Origin: Membranipora membranacea | Lineage: Eukaryota > Bryozoa > Gymnolaemata > Cheilostomatida > Membraniporidae | DNA: 64,000 bases | NCBI GenBank assembly: GCA_914767715.1 | Contig: OU612073.1 | Location: forward strand, 2,480,001 to 2,544,000 | Direction of reading: 5' to 3' | Part shown: positions 24,164 to 32,007 of the stretch, piece after piece | Position numbering within the stretch: position 1 is the first letter of the stretch | How the letters are laid out: the number at the start of each line of letters is the position of its first letter | Program-made: the position numbers and the translations under genes | Notes under the pieces: generated by a model | Told to the model about the DNA's origin: nothing | The model's input: the letters and a program-made list of their open reading frames with translations, nothing else | The model's database searches: none

Positions 24164-25040
24164 TTTAACGATTCCCTATCGTTAGGCTTTCAGTTTAGTG
24201 GATAATGTGACTTGGGATTTTTACTGATGGAACTTGGACTTTTGTCGTACAATTTATAACATTTATTGTCGAGCTTTACCGAGATTCACACCGTGAAATC
24301 TAAAAAGATTAACACAAACAATGACTACATGACTATGTATAAAAGCATTACACAGTTCTCAAAAATTTAACTTTATACTTTACAACTTTTAAAATAAACT
24401 TTTACTTCCAAAACGTAAAATTAATAAGGTGTCAAATGCATCAATCCTGATGCCAAATTAAGTATTTGCACACTTCAAGGTATATTTATAATATAGTTAA
24501 TCTTTGAATGAGGAATGCAGGTTGCAATAAAATGATAAGGTTAATATTCATACCTTTTGCCTTTTTCCTCTAAACTACTTTTGTATATACTATCTTGATC
24601 TAACTGATCTGAGTTCGTAATAACGTGAACTGCCTTCTTTCACATGTAAAATTACACTGAACCAGGATAAGTTCTGCCAGATATACAGGGAACACACCAA
24701 CACAAAGACCAGGGCGGGCCCAAATCCCCCCAGACCAATCACGGACAGCCAACGCCCCATAAAGATGTTGGGAGGTGGCCAGAAGCTGCAACACATACAC
24801 TCCTCGACACAATACTGCACCCTGGATCCCCTGTTTGAAGAGTAAATTACTCTATTGTCCCCTGAAATTGGACTGAACCTAATCCTGCAGATGAGAGCAG
24901 TGACAATTTATTTGGAGTTGAAACGAGTCTCCAGCTTAAGCTGGTGAGACAAAAGAACTTTTAATTTGAATATATAATACATGGGTTTGTTACATAATGA
25001 ATTTAAGTTTGTTTTTGTAAAGCTGATGAGTATCTTTACA
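24164..25040 (-). repeat. 3' LTR (left copy)
   Basis: 877 bp, with no difference from the right copy seen on reading. At its outer end is TAACGAT-TCCCT-ATCGTTA, a 7-bp-stem hairpin. A short minus-strand ORF (24590-24820) appears in both copies only because the LTR is duplicated. Confidence 0.9.
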
Positions 25041-25609
25041 CTCCCATCTTGATTTTTCATAAAAAATTAACAATACAGAGAAAGGTCGATCAGCTCTGCT
25101 GACTGTTCCAGACCCGGAAATAAAACTATACTAAGTCTTGACGTAATATACGGGATTAATGGGATAACTATATATGAGGTTTATAACGTATATTAATGAG
25201 ACATATGGGGCAATGTAGCATCTGGAAAGTTTTCGCCAAGTTAGATCACAGTTTGAGTAAATACTTAATTGAAATAGGAGAAGTCACAGACCAGACATAC
25301 TTTGGAATTCTTCAAGAGCGAGAATCTGCAAACCCCCTGGAGTCTGGGCTGTTTATTTATACATATGAAACAGGATCCTAACAGAGCCAGTGGCCAGCTG
25401 GTTGTATTTACTAATTGATCTAGCAGCAGAATCTTACTTATTCTGTCCTGCCACCTGCTCCAGTGTCAACAGACCTCTCACTGAACACCTTGAGCAGCTA
25501 ACTTGAGAACTTTGTGACAACCTCTATTTTAAGAGAGCATTACGCTCCCACCGTGAGCTTTATGACTTCGACAATCTATCTACTTCAAGCCTGAGATAAT
25601 AGTGAGACA

Positions 25610-27211
25610 TTACTCCTGGAACCCTCTCTCGACAACTCTTGCTTTTGAATTGTTACATGGCTCTACGAAGTTTGGAACTAGTACTGTTCTTGTCTGTCTC
25701 ATTGCAACTTTATTGAATAATTTATGATGCGATCTCACCTGGAAACCCTCAGCTACCATCTGTACACGTGTCAGCCTGACATCGTTGTATGGTTTAGCTG
25801 GGGAGTTCCCTGGTGGTAAAGCATCAGTCACACCGAGTTTTCGTATCATATTTGGGGTTTTAGGACGGGTGTGTTTGTTGTCGATCTGCATCACTGGTAA
25901 TGGCCTGGAAGTCACAGTTTCCCCATCAAGTGATCCAAAGTGCAGCATACCGCTATATATGTATGCATATATGAGAAAATACATGAAGGTAAACAAGAGG
26001 ACGTGTCTGTTGAGCTCAGTTCTACACCCCTCCCTTTTCGCAATCGGCTTAGGTGTCGGCCATGGTTTAACTTGAGGGCCTTGAGTTGCAGGTTTGAGTG
26101 ACATGGCTTCTATAGCCAACACAACTCTTTCAGTTGAGAGATCAAAATTTTGATTCAACGAATTCACAGTTTTATCATCGTTCGGTTTATCCAAATGGGA
26201 TGGATTCATAGGAATTGAGTCTATGACCTGTACAATTGCTACATCTACCTCCACATCATCTTTAATGGAAACTGGAATTGTGAGACTGGATTTGACAGTA
26301 TTATTTATTGCTTCGCTGTCAATTGCCTTTGAACACATCTCAAATTCTTTCCCCAATACATCCCGGCCTAGTGGTGATTTGGCAGCAAAGAACTGCTCTT
26401 GGCTGCCCTTGATTACCTCAACCGGAGTGAGGGCATCAATGCATGCACTATCTAACAGAGTAGCTACAGGAGCATCTAGAGAGGGAGGGAACGGATAGGC
26501 TATATCTTCTACAGTTTCCAGAGATTTACTGGTTGGTGTTTCCATGATTATCTCCTCTGTATTAGTTTCAGGGATAAGCTCATTTGTTATGGCGATTGGC
26601 GATGTCTGAGGTGGAGAGGGGGGAGCGACAGGGATGATACCTACTTTTTGTCTTTTCCTTGCCTCCCTTTTCACTATGAACTGTTTAAAACGCTCCAAGG
26701 ACAAAGCTCGTGCTGCCCCTCTAGCCCTATCCTGTTCTAGTTCTGTTACAAGGTCAGCTCTCAGGGAATTTGCTTTCTCCTCAAAGTTCTGTACTATGGG
26801 AAGGAGGTTTTCATGCAGATTAAGGCCATGAGTGGAGCACAAATCCTCAAGGTCAGACGCTTGGGCCAATATCTTGGCTAAATCAAAGTCGAGGGCCCTA
26901 ATAATTTTATCAACAGAGAAACAAGAATTATCAAACATGTTCTGGAAGTCTTCTAAGATAATAGGACAGTTTTCAGATAATTCATTAAATAAATGAACTG
27001 CTCGATGCTTGACTGCAGATCTAGTTTGATGCACCAACAAGGGAGCGCCTACTTTGCTCTTGACAGATACATCACTTCTACTGTCGTGGTTACTACTGTC
27101 ATCAGACATCTCATTTACGTTATCTAACTGAGAATTCTGAGAGCTGATCTGATAATCAGATTGCCCAACCAGTTGATCGCTGGCCGCTTCGGCAGACACT
27201 GGGTCAGTCAT
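25610..27211 (-). CDS. single ORF of the LTR element (533 aa, Gag-like or unknown)
   Basis: A long uninterrupted ORF from ATG at 27211, the only sizeable ORF of the interior. Residues 1-60 are Ser/Asp/Asn-rich; 60-190 are helical and charged (HLFNELSENCPIILEDFQ, ending in a basic KREARKRQK); 190-400 are acidic and Pro/Thr-rich. One strongly hydrophobic segment (HVLLFTFMYFLIYAYIY, about 405-425) looks like a membrane span, and a basic C-terminal part follows. No zinc knuckle, protease DTG, RT YxDD or integrase motif. Position suggests Gag; the membrane segment could instead mean an Env remnant fused to Gag, or a captured host sequence. Not recognised. Confidence 0.6.
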   Translation of the reverse strand: MTDPVSAEAASDQLVGQSDYQISSQNSQLDNVNEMSDDSSNHDSRSDVSVKSKVGAPLLVHQTRSAVKHRAVHLFNELSENCPIILEDFQNMFDNSCFSVDKIIRALDFDLAKILAQASDLEDLCSTHGLNLHENLLPIVQNFEEKANSLRADLVTELEQDRARGAARALSLERFKQFIVKREARKRQKVGIIPVAPPSPPQTSPIAITNELIPETNTEEIIMETPTSKSLETVEDIAYPFPPSLDAPVATLLDSACIDALTPVEVIKGSQEQFFAAKSPLGRDVLGKEFEMCSKAIDSEAINNTVKSSLTIPVSIKDDVEVDVAIVQVIDSIPMNPSHLDKPNDDKTVNSLNQNFDLSTERVVLAIEAMSLKPATQGPQVKPWPTPKPIAKREGCRTELNRHVLLFTFMYFLIYAYIYSGMLHFGSLDGETVTSRPLPVMQIDNKHTRPKTPNMIRKLGVTDALPPGNSPAKPYNDVRLTRVQMVAEGFQVRSHHKLFNKVAMRQTRTVLVPNFVEPCNNSKARVVERGFQE

Positions 27212-27894
27212 AACTGAATTGCTTACTTTTTACAAAAAATGTAAATAAGGTTAGTCTTTCAAGAAGTGAACTACAGATTAAATACTATGATGACATACTG
27301 CTTGTGGCATGCAGCGTGTAATTCTGATAACAATAGGCCTGTTTGAAATGACAGCTCAACTCCTTAGACTTGTACCTCAAAGGTAACGTTACAACACAAC
27401 AAGTGTCACTGTCTCATCACAGGCTAAGAACTTTGTTATCTATTTAAAGGGCCACCATAGAGTAAGTCACCGTTCAACAAGAGTTCCCAAATGCGCAGTG
27501 CCGAGAAGCATAAAAGCCCGAATCCGCCCCCGCCAACAACCTGGTTAAATCGCTGACCACAATTAAATCACGAGGGGGAAATGGTCCCGACCTGGGCTAA
27601 GTGATGGGATAATTCCGGGCAAACCTGGCAGAAAAATATCCTGATTCAGTTTACAACCAAAAATTAAAAAATTAGCTGAAATAAAAAGATAATTCTCCTA
27701 AGATCAATTAAAAAATAAAAAACTGACTCTAAGTCAATATTGAATATAATACAACTTATCACTTTCCGCTGCTGCTTCACCGAAAGTCTGTCCTGGTGGT
27801 TGAATATCCTAGGGTAGATTGTTAATTGTTACTGAGATGTTTCGCTAGAGGTTTGACCTGTTCGTCGTGAAATGTCTTGTCGGCAGAACTCGCT

Positions 27895-28064
27895 GCTATC
27901 CGCTCGGAGTATCCTTATCTGCTGAGAAGCTATCTGCTCGGAGTATCCTTATCCGCTGAGAAGCTATCTGCTCGGAGTATCCTTATCCGCTGAGGTGCTA
28001 TCTGCTCAGAGTATACTTATCTGCTGAGAAGCTATCTGCTCGGAGTATCCTTATCCGCTGAGAA
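27895..28064. repeat. 34-bp minisatellite, 5 copies
   Basis: Five head-to-tail 34-bp units (start GCTATCTGCTCGGAGTATCC, end CCGCTGAGAA) with a few substitutions. They end 14 bases from the 5' LTR, in the element's leader region. Confidence 0.9.
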
Positions 28065-28078
28065 GCTCAAGATTTCAC

Positions 28079-28955
28079 TTTAACGATTCCCTATCGTTAG
28101 GCTTTCAGTTTAGTGGATAATGTGACTTGGGATTTTTACTGATGGAACTTGGACTTTTGTCGTACAATTTATAACATTTATTGTCGAGCTTTACCGAGAT
28201 TCACACCGTGAAATCTAAAAAGATTAACACAAACAATGACTACATGACTATGTATAAAAGCATTACACAGTTCTCAAAAATTTAACTTTATACTTTACAA
28301 CTTTTAAAATAAACTTTTACTTCCAAAACGTAAAATTAATAAGGTGTCAAATGCATCAATCCTGATGCCAAATTAAGTATTTGCACACTTCAAGGTATAT
28401 TTATAATATAGTTAATCTTTGAATGAGGAATGCAGGTTGCAATAAAATGATAAGGTTAATATTCATACCTTTTGCCTTTTTCCTCTAAACTACTTTTGTA
28501 TATACTATCTTGATCTAACTGATCTGAGTTCGTAATAACGTGAACTGCCTTCTTTCACATGTAAAATTACACTGAACCAGGATAAGTTCTGCCAGATATA
28601 CAGGGAACACACCAACACAAAGACCAGGGCGGGCCCAAATCCCCCCAGACCAATCACGGACAGCCAACGCCCCATAAAGATGTTGGGAGGTGGCCAGAAG
28701 CTGCAACACATACACTCCTCGACACAATACTGCACCCTGGATCCCCTGTTTGAAGAGTAAATTACTCTATTGTCCCCTGAAATTGGACTGAACCTAATCC
28801 TGCAGATGAGAGCAGTGACAATTTATTTGGAGTTGAAACGAGTCTCCAGCTTAAGCTGGTGAGACAAAAGAACTTTTAATTTGAATATATAATACATGGG
28901 TTTGTTACATAATGAATTTAAGTTTGTTTTTGTAAAGCTGATGAGTATCTTTACA
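28079..28955 (-). repeat. 5' LTR (right copy)
   Basis: Same sequence as 24164-25040, offset 3,915. It would hold promoter and polyadenylation functions for the minus-strand transcript; no canonical TATA box was singled out. Confidence 0.9.
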
Positions 28956-28960
28956 TACAG

Positions 28961-30661
28961 TATATAGATATATACATGTATACAGTATGCTCATAGTGCA
29001 ATAAATACATAGTAATATATAGTCAGGCGGTTAGTTTCGCAGTGTTAGAAATTGTCCCAATAGTGTATACGCCTGTTCACAGTATTGAAATGTCGGACTC
29101 GAGACTTCTATACCCTATTCTATTCTACACAAATTGGTAATTTACTCAAATTAATACAGAATTTGGTTTAACCAAGTCGCAATTATTCAAATAAGCTATT
29201 CTCCGATCAACCTGCAGATGACATGGGACATGTCTGCGAAATGAAAAATGACTAGGAATATCAGCGGCCAAACGGGGATATTGGGAAATATAGTACCGAA
29301 ATCAGGCGGAAAGTTGCATAATGAATAATAATTTGTGAGAAAGGCTGTAGAAAGTGAGCTTAAAAAATCTGACAGCTTCTCTTGCTGATGTCTTGGCACC
29401 ATCCAGCAATCAGGATACATCTATTGACCAACAGACTGAAGGGTCAGATCAGGGAGTTTGGGACATTGTTATATCTGAAACTAAGGGTTTTAGGATGATC
29501 CTCTCAGTAAAAAGCTGTCTGTGGATTTCCTCTCTACTCGCCGCCAGCTTTTGGGGTGACTCTACAAGTAATATAATCCTCATGTGAGTAATCTAGCTGT
29601 CCTCATAAGTTTACATATTCTTTATCTTTATCAGCGTTGATGACAGTTGATTCTGTGATCCTCCGTAGTCATATCCAGTAGAGTGTCAGTAGTAATATCA
29701 TCAACTGTAAATGATGCTAGCTGGGCTGGACAACGTTTCAATGGTCAGCGGGTGGGTTATTAGTATGAAGAAAAGAAGAATAAAAAAGACATGACAACTA
29801 CTATGTACATAAATTACCATGATGGATGCTAGCGGGTTGGCTGTGGTCAAACTGCCGCTTCACTCGCCCATCAACCACCCACGACCCACCTCAAACACAG
29901 GGAGCGATGACAACCCCCAAGAGTAGCCAGCAGGCCATCAAGGACTCAAGTGGGCTTAGATTCAATAAATTGGGATTATTTATGGGAGGTGAGAAGGTAT
30001 CAAAATGATTATGCCGTAGATTTTAGGGCTCACATTTGGAAGGAGTGTTTCTTGCCATCAGTGTTGATGTGACACCTAGTAGCTCCGTACCTGGTGTTGT
30101 GCTCGGAGTGGTATGGAAGGAACCTGTTCCTGTCGACTGCTGCGTCATCTGTGATGATTCTAGGAAATAGACATCTATCGATATTGTTTAGTATTCGATG
30201 TTGCACGGTAAACAGCCATAAGTAGAGTCCCTTTCTCGATCTCGTCTTTTTCTTTATTGTTTTGCTTTTCGTGTTTCTATTTGTAGCGTCCTACAGCCTA
30301 CTTTTAGTTTTGGTTTCTTAAGGATCCATAATATGGTAGGTTATATATATAAGGTATAACATGATCCCTCAGTATGAAATATGATGGTAGTAGTCTGCAC
30401 TATCTGTTTGCTGCTATATGCATACTTGCCAACCTGTAACTTAGTGTGTCTGACTGGTTTCTGGCTGAGTCATGTTATTTATGCCTTTGTACTCCAACTT
30501 CATCTGAAATGGGAGTTTCCTTAACATTATATGAGGTAGGGCAACTCAAAAGTAACATTGCTGAAAATCAGCAGTGAGCAGTGGAGCAGAGAGGTTGTGT
30601 TTTTGATTCACGCTCTCTACTAATTGCTATTTATGGCTAGATAAAAAGAAATTCTACTATC
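28961..30661. other. interval without a recognised gene
   Basis: Short ORFs (29354-29587, 29826-30008) have some coding look (LADVLAPSSNQDTSIDQQ; TTPKSSQQAIKDSSG) but no clear splice partners or family. The right part may include the 5' UTR of the LINE that starts near 30.6 kb; its exact 5' end is not visible. Confidence 0.4.
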
Positions 30662-31780
30662 ATGGCGCTTGATTTGAATAAATCAGGCAAAAGATTTAAA
30701 TTTTATGCTGTCATTGCTGGGCATAAAGTTGGACTATATAACGATTGGGATACTGCCAATCTCCAAGTGAACGGCTACAGTGGAAATAAACACAAAGGGT
30801 ATGAGACGGAGGCAGCTGCTTTAAAATATCTTAAAACAACTGGAGGCATATCAAATCCAATCAAATATTATACCAAAGTATCTACAAAGGATGCTAGTAC
30901 CGGATTAGGCACAAGCAGCGACAGCAACAAAACATCAACATCCACAGGCCCTTCTACACCGCTTTCCACGATGACAACAGAGAACATGGACACTTATTCA
31001 CTGCAAGCAGAGTCTGACCTGGACCACTGCCAATCATGCCAGAAAATGCTGAGCATCATCGAAATTATGTCTGACAGACTAGAGCAGATGCATGCTAAGC
31101 TAGAAGCATTATCTATACCAAATGAAAACCCCATTGAGAGAGCAGTTCAAGTCATGTCAGAGAAACTAGACATGATGGAGGCCAAACTTGACAAAGTCTC
31201 CTCACCCCCAGCTGATTATCGTCAGGCAGTAATGAGAAATATCCAACAACCGATTCCGCCTAAGTCAGCTTTCACTGAACAAAGAAACCAATATCACCAA
31301 TCTCTCAACCAACGAGAACAACCTCAACAGACACAACAACAGCAGCAACAGCAACAACAGCAACAACAGCAGCAACAACAGCAGCAAAGGCAACAACAGC
31401 AGCAACAAGCACAACAACAACGTCAAGATCAGCGCCTTACACAACCACCAAAAAGTCAATATACTGACAAATCTACCCCTGAATTCGACCATGAAAAATG
31501 CTTTATAATACACAGTACAAAACAGGACTTCACGTCAATCAGTCAGGATGACGTGAGAAAAGCAATCGGCAAATTAAACGGACCAACGATGATTGACTTT
31601 ATCAAGCGATACAAATTCAACTCGGCAGACCCGAAATTCATACTACAGATAACAAAACCTGAACAAGTAGATATAATAATAAAAAATGGGAAGCTGAAGC
31701 ACTTGGAGGCTCATCAGCAAGACGACCCATTCAACCGAGCCAACATGTTGGCATCATCAAAGATGTTCCTATTTACATAA
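30662..31780 (+). CDS. LINE ORF1, first frame (372 aa)
   Basis: Residues 8-60 (FKFYAVIAGHKVGLYNDW, then QVNGYSGNKHKGYETEAAALKYL) match the RNase H1 N-terminal hybrid-binding (viroplasmin-like) fold, which grips RNA-DNA hybrids and dsRNA. Next come a Ser/Thr-rich region, a coiled coil (CQKMLSIIEIMSDRLEQMHAKLEAL), a run of over 25 Gln broken by few residues (about 220-260), and an RRM-like C-terminal part. The frame ends at TAA 31778-31780, overlapping the ATG of the next frame. ORF1 proteins bind element RNA. Two proteins or one frameshifted protein are both possible. Confidence 0.8.
   Translation: MALDLNKSGKRFKFYAVIAGHKVGLYNDWDTANLQVNGYSGNKHKGYETEAAALKYLKTTGGISNPIKYYTKVSTKDASTGLGTSSDSNKTSTSTGPSTPLSTMTTENMDTYSLQAESDLDHCQSCQKMLSIIEIMSDRLEQMHAKLEALSIPNENPIERAVQVMSEKLDMMEAKLDKVSSPPADYRQAVMRNIQQPIPPKSAFTEQRNQYHQSLNQREQPQQTQQQQQQQQQQQQQQQQQQRQQQQQQAQQQRQDQRLTQPPKSQYTDKSTPEFDHEKCFIIHSTKQDFTSISQDDVRKAIGKLNGPTMIDFIKRYKFNSADPKFILQITKPEQVDIIIKNGKLKHLEAHQQDDPFNRANMLASSKMFLFT
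31681..31687 (+). promoter_or_regulatory. A-AAA-AAT heptamer, candidate -1 frameshift site
   Basis: In the ORF1 frame the bases read A AAA AAT, the X XXY YYZ form of a -1 slippery site. From here the -1 frame is open (WEAEALGGSSARRP, then QHVGIIKDVPIYIMNEDL) and joins the 31780-32007 ORF without a stop. It could equally mark a chance deletion in an A run. Confidence 0.4.
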
Positions 31781-32007
31781 TGAATGAAGACCTCCAACAA
31801 GAGGTCCAAACAGTATTCAAAGACGCTACAGTGTACCGAATGAGGACCAAAGATGGCACTAACCCTCTACGAACTGTAAAAGTTAACTTCAATGATGAAA
31901 CACAGCTAGGAAATGCACAGGCAAACGGCAAAACCTTTAACAAGCATCAGCTTTTGTTTCGAGTAGAGAAACCGTACGTCTTCCCTCCCAGGACCTACAA
32001 TGGCTAA
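31780..32007 (+). CDS. LINE ORF1, second frame (C-terminal part, 75 codons)
   Basis: Continues the RRM-like end of ORF1 in the -1 frame; the stretch before its ATG, GIIKDVPIYI, already reads as ORF1 in this frame. Its ATG overlaps the first frame's stop (TAATG) and its own stop overlaps ORF2's ATG (ATGGCTAA), the arrangement of termination-reinitiation. It lacks a CCHC zinc knuckle. Confidence 0.65.
   Translation: MNEDLQQEVQTVFKDATVYRMRTKDGTNPLRTVKVNFNDETQLGNAQANGKTFNKHQLLFRVEKPYVFPPRTYNG

Larger units (their letters stand above)
24164..28955 (-). mobile_element. LTR retrotransposon, non-autonomous, young
   Basis: Two direct repeats of 877 bp (24164-25040 and 28079-28955) bound a 3.0-kb interior. 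TACAG sits immediately outside both ends (24159-24163 and 28956-28960), a 5-bp target duplication. Read on the minus strand, in the ORF's direction, the LTR starts TGTAAAG; it ends GTTAAA rather than the usual CA. Just before the 3' LTR (25041-25056) is a purine-rich stretch ending AAGATGGGAG, fit for a polypurine tract. The interior has one long ORF and no protease, RT, RNase H or integrase, so mobility would need enzymes from another element. No TGG-type primer binding site is evident after the 5' LTR. Confidence 0.85.

Noticed and set aside
24590-24820. 76-codon ORF present twice (also 28505-28735)
   Set aside because: It lies in both LTR copies; its duplication comes from the LTRs and not from coding selection.
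29354-30008. Possible small gene (two ORFs)
   Set aside because: Some coding look, but no consistent acceptor/donor phases and no recognisable family.
31265-31513. Leucine-rich minus-strand ORF
   Set aside because: It is the antisense of the poly-Gln tract in LINE ORF1.
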